A stretch of DNA of 34,037 nt from Fragilaria crotonensis (taxonomy: Eukaryota > Bacillariophyta > Fragilariophyceae > Fragilariales > Fragilariaceae), in contig JAKSYS010000668.1 in the NCBI GenBank assembly GCA_022925895.1, forward strand, positions 1-34,037, written 5' to 3'. The position numbers were made by a program, and so were the translations under genes. The notes under the pieces were generated by a model. It was given only the letters and a program-made list of their open reading frames with translations, searched no databases and had not been told where the DNA came from. Positions 20,881-31,439 of this stretch are shown one piece after another. The number at the start of each line of letters is the position of its first letter. The stretch's first letter is position 1.

Positions 20881-21431
20881 AAACGAGAAAGAAACGAGAA
20901 ACGACAGGCACGAAATAAATAATATAAAGTGTGAATGAATTGACCCCCCCCGCATCTACCACTTACGTCTGCCTGGTACTCCAGTACTCGTACAACGCAC
21001 ATTCATAGCGTCGCCCCAACGAGCGCAACCAATTCTGCTACTGCGAGACTCCCGAGAATAGCACTCCAGTACCCAGTACATGCAACGACTACTGTATGTT
21101 CGTACCAGTACTTTGAATACTGTACGCCCATAGATTATCGTGACGTATGCCACGTAGGCAGTGCACGAGCGTGGCTTTGGACTGACACCATCATTTCACG
21201 AACAAATTCATCATCAAAAACAGGTGCCATCCAAGCGCAGAGGCGACCAGCGCAGTGGCGTACAGCAGGTGTGGCTGCATGCTTCATTAGTTACACACCG
21301 CAGTAAGACCATAAGTATTAAAAGGCATCCTTAGAATCAACACGCCACACAAGAAGACACAAGCCCAAAAAGCAGCTCGAAACAAAGATTGCGACGTTAG
21401 CAACGAGGACGACAATAAGCGCTACAACAAA
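20881..21431. other. Divergent intergenic region between chitinase and thioredoxin-like gene
   Basis: No coding signal. It contains a C8 tract at 20943-20950 and several CAGTACTCG/GTACTGGAG dyads (20990-21120), and should carry the promoters of both flanking genes, which point away from each other. No TATA box stands out. Confidence 0.5.
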
Positions 21432-22355
21432 ATGCCTCTGAACAACAGAATATGTTCACTGAACCATGGCGTCGTGACTAGTGCAATTTTACATTTGGTG
21501 GTGTGGTCGTCGCGATCTATTCCAGTCGACTCTTTCATCATTACGAATGCAATAGTCAATTCCAACCCAATGAGTACCAACACGCAATTGCTAACCTCTT
21601 TGAGGAAAATGGTCGACAGTAACGACGGCACAATGGCTTCGTCTGTGACTGATGGTCAAATTGAAGAACCGAAAGTAGCGTTGCAAGCAGAGGACATTCT
21701 TCTGGACGGTGCGTCATTCTGGGAGGCAGATCAGCCGCTTGTGTGTTCACCTTCGAAACGTATGGAACAGCAAAAAGCACAAACTGCCTCATACGACGAA
21801 TTAATCAAAGAATCTCGCCTTCGAAACATCCGAGTCGCAATCGTTTCTGTAGTGCTGGCTATCACAAATTTTGTCTGGCAGTATTCGCATCCAGTGACGG
21901 AAGTTCAACTCTTAATGTCCATGCAACAGTCTTCCGTGCCCATGTCCCTCGTTGGAAACAATGGAAAACCGTCTGTTGTTGATTTTTGGGCTCCCTGGTG
22001 TGAAAATTGCAAATTTGCAGCCCCGACATTGCGACAAGTGGAAGATGAGTACAGAGATCGAGTCAATTTTGTCATGGTCAATTGTGGTGGAGATGATGAT
22101 ATGAAGCAGGCGTGGCCGTATCTGGAAGCCTTTCGAGTTGATGCAATTCCTCATTTGGCCTTGGTCAGTGCCGATGGTGTGGTGGAAACGTCCCTGATTG
22201 GACCAACTCCCAAATCGGTCCTAGAGGCGGATTTAAATACGCTACTGGAGAATGCCAAACAAACGTCCCAAGAAGAGCCGCATCACCAGGCGTTACCGTA
22301 CGTTATGCTGGATGTCTTTGCGAATTCACCGGAGCTACGTAAAGTACATTTTTGA
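21432..22355 (+). CDS. HCF164-like membrane-anchored thioredoxin-fold protein
   Basis: A single intact frame of 307 residues, the only clearly unbroken gene in the window. HCF164 of plants is a thylakoid thioredoxin that passes reducing power into the lumen for cytochrome b6f assembly. Here a transmembrane helix lies at about 133-151 (VAIVSVVLAITNFVW), followed by a thioredoxin domain. That domain carries VVDFWAPWCENCKFAAPTL (redox Cys 190 and 193), a FVMVNCGG strand and the cis-proline loop DAIPHLAL (Pro 240). The first 130 residues are low in recognisable motifs and include a hydrophobic stretch (VVTSAILHLVVWSSRSIP) that could be part of a plastid-targeting presequence; there is no clear ASAFAP site. 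The start follows AACAAA, a good eukaryotic context. It differs from bacterial thioredoxins by its CENC active site, usual for the HCF164/TlpA branch. Confidence 0.8.
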   Translation: MPLNNRICSLNHGVVTSAILHLVVWSSRSIPVDSFIITNAIVNSNPMSTNTQLLTSLRKMVDSNDGTMASSVTDGQIEEPKVALQAEDILLDGASFWEADQPLVCSPSKRMEQQKAQTASYDELIKESRLRNIRVAIVSVVLAITNFVWQYSHPVTEVQLLMSMQQSSVPMSLVGNNGKPSVVDFWAPWCENCKFAAPTLRQVEDEYRDRVNFVMVNCGGDDDMKQAWPYLEAFRVDAIPHLALVSADGVVETSLIGPTPKSVLEADLNTLLENAKQTSQEEPHHQALPYVMLDVFANSPELRKVHF

Positions 22356-22819
22356 AGAATAAATTAAATTCACGAGGGGTGAGTTAGCAAGCGCCGCCTT
22401 AGTCAAGCCTTGATGTATACCAAAGGCTCCATTTTCGATCGTCAGGCTGTGTTACAGGATGACAAGTCTTCCATAAAGGTGGGAGCGGCAGTGGTCGCAT
22501 GTCTTGCTCAACTTCCGCACAAGTAAAATTTAAGTTAGATTGTATCCTTTTGACGACATTTTCAAGGCTGAAAGAGTGCTAAGTCTCGTACCTGTAGAAT
22601 GATTAGAGGCGGCAACAACTTGTCGATACGATAACTTTATCGTTAAGCAGGATTTCAGAACGCGACTTCCTTTGCTGTCCAAGGATGCGATCGGCGTGAT
22701 GTAGACTTGGTAGTATATCTGTACAGCGCGAATAGGACTACGGGAAGCGGAACATCACTCAAAAATGGTTCCTACGTTATTGATGCAGTACTATGGCAAC
22801 TACCGAAGCCACCGTATCT
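22356..22819. other. Intergenic region between convergent genes
   Basis: It holds the 3' ends of the thioredoxin-like gene (GAATAAATTAAA just after its stop may serve in polyadenylation) and of the dehydrogenase. No further gene, repeat or RNA is visible. Confidence 0.5.
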
Positions 22820-23588
22820 TCAAGCTGGAATAGGTTCTGCGGGCTGAGGAGTTGCCATCACGACCTCCATTGCCTTGGCATCAGCCTGCCATCCAGCGTG
22901 AAGCTGGATTGCCATTTCATCTGGAAATACATCTTCATTCCCAGTTAAAAAGGGCATCCACAATAGCACTCGCAACAGCTGATGGTGGTGTCTTGTCAAA
23001 TGGGAGACCGTCTGCCATGTCTGTGTCTATAGGACCAGGATAAACACCAATCACCAGTGTTTCATGTCCAAAGTCGCGACGCTGCGCTTGCGTCAATGAA
23101 TGAATGGCGGCCTTCGATGCAGAGTACGTTCCAGCAATGTTGAAATTAATGAAACTGGCGATTGATGCAACATTGACAACGGCAGTATTGCTCTTGCCCT
23201 TCAAGTTCTTGGCGAAGCTATGGTTGATTCTGAGAGGACCAAAGTAGTTCACTTCGATCTCCTTGACTGCCTCATCCAGAGTGTTGCTATCAAGTGCCGA
23301 GGCAGCATATCCTGCATACCCAGCATTGTTGATGAAAGATTGACATCAGGGTAGAGGTCACCGAGGCTCGAATTTGGTCCTTGTCTGCAACATCGAGGAA
23401 ACAGCGACAACTCGTCCGCCGGCTGTCTGGACGAGTTCATCAAGCTGGCTTGCGTCACGGGCAGTGGCGTACACCTTCTTGACTCCGTTCGCAAGCAGGG
23501 CATCCACAATGGCGCGGCCGATGCCATTCTTCTTGTTCGTTCCAGTCACGAATGCGACGGCGTCGTTGATTTGGAAAGTAGTAGTCAT
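22820..23588 (-). CDS. Short-chain dehydrogenase/reductase (SDR), classical type, frameshifted
   Basis: SDRs are NAD(P)-dependent oxidoreductases. The start at 23588 gives MTTTFQINDAVAFVTG with the cofactor motif TGTNKKNGIGRAIV, then KVYATARDASQLDEL. In other frames follow LDVADKDQIRASV, FINNAGYAGYAASALD (the NNAG motif), VNYFGPLRINHSF, VNVASIASF (catalytic Ser region) and the active-site YSASKAA. After these come VIGVYPGPIDTDMA and, after a last frame change near 22945, EDVFPDEMAIQLHAGW and a C-terminus ending at 22820. The total would be about 250 residues, the usual classical SDR size. Three frame changes occur; the first lies at GG 23397-23398, where GGG would restore VAVSLDVADKD. Substrate cannot be inferred. 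It converges with the thioredoxin-like gene. Confidence 0.85.
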
Positions 23589-25143
23589 GATTGTGTTGTT
23601 ATGCGCAATTCTGAACTGGTTCGTTGTTTTGCTTTTCTAGGTTTTTATTTTGTGAGCGTTGTGGAGCATGCATGATAAGAGGGATGAAAGCCCCACGTAT
23701 GAACTCAGCAAAGTGGTCGCGAATCAAGCATCGCGACGAGATTTATATATAAATGATTATTCATATATCTGTTCGTTGTTCGTCCTGGATCTTCAAGGAG
23801 GATCGCGAGTCGAGGGGTGATATTTGTTCATATGTGTGCGGTACTACAGTACTCCATTATGCATTTATGATTTTTCAAGATCCGTTCGTTGATCGTCCTG
23901 GATCATCATAGAACTGTCGAATTGGGCTCCAGGATCCTATTGGAAAGTCGTATGTCACCCGCTTTTCTCTCAACTGGGTACAAGTACCAGTAGTTGGTAC
24001 GTACATAGGAGTATGTGATTGTACTCCTACGAACATTAATGACGAATTGAAAATAATGAGGCCGGAGCTAAAAGCCTCAAATGCGGACATCCGTTGAGTG
24101 TATCATTGGACTTTTAACGTGTTGACTTTTAAACAGGATCCGTTAATACCTATGTTTTTTTTACGAAACGCTGATACTTAAGGACTCAATACGCCCTGCA
24201 AACATGTGAGAGATATGCATATACCACCACCTAAACTCGGGACTTGGGACGAGTCGCCGTGTACTGGTACTTGTACTGGACTCTGAACTCTGAATACAAC
24301 GAACGAAAATCGAACTCCAAGACACAACGAACGTTTTCAGTTCATACCGTTCAATGATTCATTTATATCACTGTATTAGGTCGATGGTCGATAGTCCACA
24401 TCTCGATGAGCGCGCAAATGGCAAACATTCCATGATGGAATGGTACATTGCGCTCAAGTAGTTGGAAGTGTGATGGCCGTGTATGCTGTGATCTGTCGCG
24501 GCCTAGCTTGAGTCTTGGGGCGGTCTGATCGGCCGTGGTCGTAAGCACTCCAACTCATACCTGCACCCTGAACCAGGTGAACAGTGAGCACTCCAACTCG
24601 TTCCAGGATCAGGTGCAGTAGCCAGGTATTGTACTGGCACCGTAGTTGGTGACGAGGCATCCCATCGTGACAATTCCGTCATCAGTTACTGCATCCATCA
24701 TCGATTGAGTCCACGGAGAAAACTACCGGTAGATGTGACAACTGAGGTGCTTTGAACGGAACCATGTTGTGTGTATCACATCGGAATGACTTCCAGGTAC
24801 CAAACGATGGATTGCCTACACCGCCTGTCCCGTAACGCCGTACTTCCACGGTGGTTCGTTTTCAACTTGACTGCAGCGGGGCAAAGATAGGAGTTACTGT
24901 GATCCATTACATTGTATCTCCTCCCAACTGGTTGGAGTACTCATCAATCCACACAAGCATTCCGGCATGCTTGACTCTCAACAGGATGAGCCCTGGGCCC
25001 GGTTCTCCAAATTCAGTATGATTCAGGTCACAAAACCAAAGTGCATACCTGAAAACAAAGTTCTGTCATTTGTGTTTGACCTACACTCACATACACGCCC
25101 AAACCAGTCGACTACTGCATAAGCTTGATCTCGCATTTGCGTC
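23589..25143. other. Intergenic, 1.5 kb, no gene recognised
   Basis: Only short ORFs without motifs. Features noted are two similar GATCCGTTCGTTG/GTCCTGGATC blocks at 23770-23800 and 23880-23910, several GTACTGGTACTTGTACTGGA-type dyads near 24255, and repeated AGCACTCCAACTC units at 24544-24600. The left part should contain the SDR promoter and the right part that of the LRR gene. Confidence 0.5.
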
Positions 25144-27941
25144 ATGAAACTCTTGCCACGTGCCCTCGTCCTTGTGCTGGGCGGCAGCTTGGCGACGACA
25201 GCTGCCAATGTTCGCGAAAATGGTGAAAACTGCGAGGCGTCAAGTCTTGCCGTCCACGATGCATTACGTTTGCAGTGGAGAGACATCTCAGTTGTGGGCT
25301 CATGGATGGTGTTTTACTGTTCAAGAAGATGTCAACCCATGGGATACCAAACGATTCTCCACTGCCAATTGTGCGCCACTGGGAACGTGCGAAAACGGAT
25401 TTTGTGGCATGGAATTGGTTGGTGATTTGACTGTCAGGGTTGGAGAAGCAGGTCATCACGGATCTTACTACTACACAACCTACGCCTTGCAAGATGGAGG
25501 TGATGACCGCTTCACGCACTGCTCCATGTATCCTTGCACAAAGGAAGAGTGCGCCGTTCCAGAGCAAATGGTGAGTTGGAATTCATTCACTTGCCTCGAC
25601 CAAATATGTGTGTTTACTAACTCGTCGTCGTCACAGGGTCTCGAACTTCAATTCTCTTTCTTCACAGGAGCTGTCAGAGTTGACGACTTTGCTGCTGTTC
25701 CATTGTTGGTGCAAGAGTTTTACCTCAAAGCTGCATTTGTCGGAGCTCCACTCCTCAACGGCAAGGACAATCGATTCGGGCCCATGCACATGGAATGGAT
25801 GGATGATCCAGTTGGATGTCGTGTGGCCACCTCTCTGCCTTCGCCCCGTCGCTCCTCCTTTGGATCCAGTCATTTGGACGAACAACACAGCTCAAGATTC
25901 GCTGTATTGTGAAGGCGAGAGTGCCTTTACCCTTGCCAGTTGTCGCACCAACTCTGGAACCTTCAAGTGTCCCTACTGTGTCTCCGTCCTTGTCCGTATC
26001 TCCAAGTTCTGCTCCCAGCCACACTGCCATTGGAGTTGAACAGATGGATGGCCTTCGCGCATTGTACGATGCAACCGAGATGTCGGCTGCTATATCGAAA
26101 GAAGTACACAACTGGTTCAGAGCAAAGACTATTGCCGCTATACAGGCGTCACGTGCGACGAGCGAGGTTATGTTATAATGTTGGACGTTACTGATCGCCG
26201 GTTGGCCGGTACAATCCCCGCGAGCCTGGAAAAGCTTGGACGATTGAGACAACTCAAACTTGTCAACAATCGTATCAAAGGAACTATCCCGGAGAAGCTC
26301 TGTAACATGCAGCAGCTCACGCAGCTGGAGTTGGGAACAAATCAATTGACCGGTTCCATTCCACCGTGCTTGAACCGTCTGCGCCACCTGCGTCGCATGC
26401 TTCTCCAGTTCAACGATTTGAGTGGGACTATTCCGTCCGAGTTTTGCCAGTTTGGTCAATTGAATTCTTTTGACATTGCTGGAAATCGTGACATGCACGG
26501 TGAGATTCCGCCTTGTATGGGAGCCTGCCTCTAGACTTCCTTCGCGTCGATAATGTTGGGTTGGTGGGCACGGTTCCACCACGTCTTTGCACTCGCAAGT
26601 CGATGAACGGCGAACCCTAACCCGTATGGATGCAACGCTATTGCTTGCCCAGCAGGTACCTTTGAGCCCACTGTTGGGCGATCATACAACCAGGATCCCA
26701 GTGTATTCCTTGCGATGTCCCTTCCAACGTCATTGGTTCTACCATTTGCCGATATGTCTTGAACAATACTGTCATTTCGGTTACGGATCCACCAAGTTCG
26801 TTACCGACCTCGTCTCCATCGCTGTCCCCACTGACAGAATCTCAACATTCCTTCCAACTTTCCTCTCACCTACCATGTCCGATTATCCAAGTATAACGCT
26901 AGATTATCCGATCAGCGGGGCTCTACAGAGCCATCTTTGGCACCTAGCTCCCTCCCAACCCTTCCGTCGTCTACCGTGATACCTTCGGCTCCTTCGTTCC
27001 GCCCATCGGTTACTCCATCCTCAACTCCGTCGCTTGGGTTTGTTGTTCTGAACGTCACAGCTGTTTTCTACAATGTTCAAGGCATGCTCGAAAGTGGCGA
27101 TTTGCAAACTTTGACCCGCGAGACCATGGGATACCTGCTGTCGTCCAACGTCGCTGTTGAGAGTGTCACCATCTTGAATCAGTCGATTGGAAATTCTTCG
27201 AGCGGAGGGCCCAACTCGCCCAAAAACCAGAAGATGGCGCCGACTCGTGAACTCTCTGGTAGTTGATTTTGGAATTGAAGGAAGGGTTTCGGATGCTTCT
27301 AGTTTCGAGGCGCAAGTGCAATCTGCCCTCGTCGATAATTTCTCCAGCTATTCGAGCTACTTGACGGAAGCGCTCCCGGCTTTGGCGCCCGTCACTTCAG
27401 CTCCGACTTCATCTCAACTCGTGCTCCAACTCAGATTAGGGAACAGAATGAGTTTATTGTCAGATCTGAAGACGGTAGCTCCGTTAACTGGTGGTTGTTG
27501 GGATCGGCAATCGGGCTGTCGGTTGTGGCGATCCTTGCTGTTTTGTTTGTACGCCACGCTCGACGAGCCTGTCGCAACCGAACCGTCTCTTTCTGTGGAA
27601 CAAACGGCTATAACTGTAAGTGTTCCGCACGCGTTACGGGAATTTTCTTGTCTTTTTGTACAACCATGCTAATGTCGTCGCGCTACGCGTTCCATCTCAA
27701 TCTTCAGGGTTCAGCTGGACTACCATCTGTACAGCTCAACGATGGTCTCGGCGACGTTCTCTCAGACGAGTCTAGTTCTGGCTGGAATTCGACCTCATCA
27801 CCTGGTGAATTTGGTAATGATGAAGATTTTGTTCACGATGAAGTTGTGCGGGAGTGGACTTCTAGTGCCTCTACTATGGACGCTGACTCGTATTTGACCT
27901 CACCAATGAGGAGAAACATGACGGAGGAGGAGCTGATTTAG
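25144..27941 (+). CDS. LRR receptor-like single-pass membrane protein, frameshifted, at least two introns
   Basis: The start gives the signal peptide MKLLPRALVLVLGGSLATT. A Cys-containing ectodomain follows (NPWDTKRFSTANCAPLGTC, ENGFCGMELVGDLTVRVGE). The first intron (25571-25636, GTGAGT...CACAG, with TACTAAC branch site) is in frame. A Pro/Ser linker (APTLEPSSVPTVSPSLSVSP) leads to the LRR cap (LRALYDAT, GVTCDERGYVIMLDV). About five plant-type LRRs follow (LAGTIPASLEKL, IKGTIPEKL, LTGSIPPCL, LSGTIPSEF, GEIPPCMG). Then come CPAGTFEPTVGRS with Cys pairs, a second Pro/Ser linker, an ectodomain FVVLNVTAVFYNVQG and a transmembrane helix WWLLGSAIGLSVVAILAVLF near 27510-27560. The last intron is 27616-27707 (GTAAGT...TTCAG), leading to an acidic cytoplasmic tail of about 78 residues ending MTEEELI. 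No kinase domain is present. About eight frame changes occur; one is at TTTT 25312-25315. Confidence 0.75.
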
Positions 27942-28257
27942 GGGAGGAGTGCCCAAGAAACGTGACGAATCGAATGTAATGTTATAACCGAACATATGAT
28001 ATGAGACGAGACTGGCAGGCCTTAGTACCATATAAGTTTTGTGATTATCCCAACTACTCAGCCTTGTTTGCACTGCAGATTCGAACTCAGCTTCTGATGT
28101 ATCCTAGTCCAGTCCTTGAGGTAGAGAGCCTAGGGGAAACAAGCAAAGCAGAAGTTCACATTTATTGATGCATAAACTTGTATAAAGCAGTCATTTAGAC
28201 TCGTTACTAAAAGGGAAGGCATTACACCTGAATGCAATCATGCGATTCCCAAGCTTA
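27942..28257. other. Convergent 3' region
   Basis: Downstream of the LRR stop and of the CBM18 paralogue stop. No gene seen. The two genes converge here. Confidence 0.5.
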
Positions 28258-29909
28258 TTATGGACCGGCAGGGGACGGCGTTGGTCTGGTGTCCGCAATA
28301 CCTGCCGTGAAGCTCAAGACACTTCTGCCGCGGCAGCTGTAGCCCTCCGTGGAAACTCCGTCCATAGCCGCGACGGCAGTGTAACGCCTACGAATGGAAA
28401 GATCAATGTTGATGGGGTCGCTTGACAATGGCAGCCCATCACCAGGTTTCAAAGCAAGACCAACAACGTCAACGGTGTAGTCGAGGAAATCGTTCGGTGG
28501 GTCAAAGTTCGTGGCCACGGTCAACGACTCGACGACAGCATCGGCACCCTCAGCAGTATTCTGGATGGCGAAGCCGAACCAAACAGGAACGACACACGAT
28601 TGGTATCCTTGACTTGGGTTTTGAAAGCCAATAAGCTCGAGAACACCATAGCTATCCTTCAAGAAGGTCACTGGAGCAAGAGGTGTCGATGATAATCGCC
28701 TCACGAATGTTCTCATAGGCAGGCGAGCCCTCGTAGATCGTAACGTTCAAGTTGGCGGCGATGACAGGATTTGGTAGAATGTTGGTTATATTGAAAACCT
28801 CACCTACTCTGATGAAGCCGTCAAAGTAGTTGATGCCTTGTCCTCAAGGTCAGTGATGATCATGTACGCCTCAGCGCCAAAATCGTCAGAAGCCGCAGGA
28901 CCCCGGCAAAGTCTTCGCAACTGAAGATACGTGGATCCTGAATGTTGTTCGAATCAAGGCAGTCACCTCCGCTGAAGCGAAAGGTCAGCAGGTTCACTGA
29001 CTCTGTACACTCGGCTGGAGCAATATTGATGGAATCGCAATCCTCGATCGTTTACCGTCGGGATCAGCAGGGTCGACTGGTGGGACGCATGTAACATCCA
29101 CTTGAGCAAAGCACGTGTCATTGACTGGACTACCGACTGACTGGTGACTGACTGGAGCATGCTACCGACTGGAGCGATGCGACTGAGCGATGCTACTGAC
29201 TGGAGCGATGCTACCGACTGGAGCGAACGACTAGCTACTGACTGCAACGCTACTGACTGGAGCAACGCTACCGACTGGAGCAACTGGAGACGTCATTGAC
29301 TGGAGAGGGACGACACTGACTGGAGAGACACCAACTGGTGCAGCAAGGTGCTCGGATACAGCTGGTGTGGAAGTGGCTGGTGGCAGGAACGGTCGTTCCT
29401 GTGCAGTATTCAGGACCGACACCGCACCATCCATAAGTGGAGCAGCATTGCCCAGCCGTAGGACAAAGTCCGTTACCCATATTACCGTCGCCACAAGTAC
29501 CGCTCGTGCGTTCGGTTTCTTGCATCATCGCAGCACCGGTAGCCCAACGGACGGAATTGCTTTCACGATGACGAGACATGCCATTCATTGCACCCACCGT
29601 GCGTGGATGCGAGGCCGTCGTTCTCCCCTCTTGTCCGCCACGAGGACCGGCAGGCTACAAGGTGAAATGAAATGAGGGAACAACAAGCACGTGATTAGTG
29701 ATAAGCGATTTTTTCATACTTCTTTGCAACGCATTCTGGGATCGAGGAGGTCTCCTCACCACGTCCCATGACCCAGTTGAATCGGAATTTGGTAGTGTCC
29801 GATTGCAACTTACATTCGAGTTGGCATGACGTCCACTGCCATTGCTGCCCATCGCCGTAATGACAGGAAATGAAAACAGGATGAATGCAGCGGAAAAACT
29901 GATCGTCAT
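28258..29909 (-). CDS. Secreted CBM18 protein with a diatom-type C-terminal domain (DUF7467-like), frameshifted
   Basis: Exon 1 (29814-29909) encodes MTISFSAAFILFSFPVITAM, a signal peptide of the same 32-residue length as the chitinase exon 1. The intron is 29655-29813 (GTAAGT...TGTAG). Exon 2 reads PAGPRGGQEGRTT and one CBM18 (TCGDGNMGNGLC, CCSTYGWCGVGPEYCTG). A degenerate PVGS/APVS linker follows. Instead of GH18 the protein continues CFAQVDVTCVPPVDPAD, IEDCDSINIAPAECTE, LLTFRFSGGDCLDSNNIQD and FSCEDFAG. Next are GINYFDGFIRVGEVF, ANLNVTIYEGSPAYEN, DSYGVLELIGFQNPSQGY, ESLTVATNF and INIDLSIRRRYTAVA. I recall this pattern from diatom secreted proteins classified as DUF7467; the exact name is unsure. 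There is no catalytic GH18 motif. Four to five frame changes occur. A chitin-binding wall or surface role is likely. Confidence 0.7.
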
Positions 29910-30110
29910 GGTATTGAGTTTTGATTTCGTTTCTGGATAATCTCAGATATTGATTTGTGAGGTGAAGGCGAAGGCTGCCCCATGCTGATGCGGCGGACAC
30001 TTGAGAAATCGTATGCATGACAGATCAAGTTCGTTGTTACCAATTTCATGATATGGAAGTATCGCGCACGATTCACGGCGGCGACGGTATGGGATGTATA
30101 CGATATGTTC
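29430..30110 (-). repeat. Direct duplication, copy 2
   Basis: Partner of 20093-20880. It includes the CBM18 exon, the intron, exon 1 and upstream DNA up to about 30110. The two copies lie about 9.3 kb apart, and the three unrelated genes between them are not duplicated. Confidence 0.85.
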
Positions 30111-31157
30111 ATATGCCGTTTGCCTCAAAACGAGACACGCTTGTGTGTGAATGAAATAAGCGACTTTATGCCCTACTGTCGTACAAGCATAAACATAGTA
30201 TCTGGACGACCAAAATTACGAGAGTAGCTGGACGGATTTTAAAACCACTCATTTCATCACATTCATGCACGAAGATTGTGCATTTCAGTAACTAGAGAAT
30301 TGTCCTATGCCCTCAAACATATGGGGTTACTGTAGCTTGTTTGTGGTGAGGTGGGACAGTTCAAAAGATGCGGAGAGTTAAAATTTTGGATTTTTTTGGC
30401 GAATGTAAAGTTTTGCTTCGTAATTTAATTGCACATTTTTGTATCATGTCAACAGATGCAAGAACGACAGTAGTGCTTCTTTGACACTGTTATTACTTGT
30501 TAGTATGCCGGTATTCAATGTCCGGTCAAATTTGCAGTCACATATCTTACTTTTGCATTTCTGACGGCCACTGCAAATCAACATGGTCAAAGTCAATTTT
30601 GAACATTGAAGTGCGTCAACGTCGCAATTTTTTAATCCTACGGCACTTTCCATATGTTTCATACAAAAAATTGCATGCTACTAATTTAATCGCATACAAA
30701 GCAAGAGTTTCATTACGAACTTCGAAATTTTACTGCTGTCCATCTCAATGCCAATCCGAGTGTATTTATTGCTGAATACATAAATTTCAAGATGGCAGAA
30801 TTGTAGAATAGGCCCTTGTGATATATTTGTAACGTGAAAAAACTTGTCCAACTTGACATTGTCAAGAGGACTTAATTTGCCACACTAGTGACTGAAAGTC
30901 CAGGTACTATGTTTAAAAAATCTCGAAAAATAAAATTAGACCACTCATAACTCCATCAATACATATTGTATCACGGCTTTGAGTAGCTGAAAAGAAAGCC
31001 TTTTATGAGATCTACAATTTGGTGCCGTTAGAAGTTGTGTATGAAGTGTCCCGACACAACGAATAATTTTACTAGTCCCAGGTACTATGTTTATGCTTGT
31101 ACTAGTTCTACAAGGCTATACTGGATTCAGCAAAAACACTTTACAGCGCCAGATCAC
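30111..31157. other. AT-rich gene-poor kilobase
   Basis: Distinctly richer in A/T runs (many AATTTT, AAAAAT) than the rest of the window, with no coding signal on either strand. I see no repeat ends, tRNA or tandem array. It could be an old transposon remnant or a promoter region. The hAT element inserted at its right edge. Confidence 0.45.
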
Positions 31158-31165
31158 TCCACCAT
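31158..31165. repeat. hAT target-site duplication TCCACCAT (left)
   Basis: The same 8 bases occur at 34018-34025 right after the other end of the element. Eight bases is the diagnostic hAT duplication length. Confidence 0.85.
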
Positions 31166-31180
31166 CAAGGCTGGCAGGGA

Positions 31181-31285
31181 GTGGTTTTTCCCGGAGTGGT
31201 TTTTGGTGGTTTTTGATCAAAAACCACTTCTCCGTCAAAAACTTGTAAAGTGGTTTTTGAGCTCTAAAGTGGTTTTTGCTATTTA
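31181..31285. repeat. hAT left subterminal repeat cluster with a 22-bp palindrome
   Basis: At least five GTGGTTTTT copies lie between 31181 and 31280. At 31206-31227 one copy faces its complement to give a perfect 22-bp palindrome with half-site GTGGTTTTTGA. CAAAAACCACTTCTCCG, which follows it, recurs in the right end near 33972. Confidence 0.85.
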
Positions 31286-31439
31286 TTTAGGACCTCGTAC
31301 CTTTTGTTAGAATCTAAGCGCTTGGAGGGATGAAGGGTCCTCGTAGAGTTGTACCTGGTAGTCGTAGGTCGTAGTATGTAGTATCGTCGTATTTGTTGGT
31401 CGCATTCATCACACCACACCACTCACAGACAAAGTTGCC

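Noticed and set aside
25755..26582. Minus-strand ORF of 275 codons
   Set aside because: It lies opposite the LRR linker and repeats, has biased composition and no motif.
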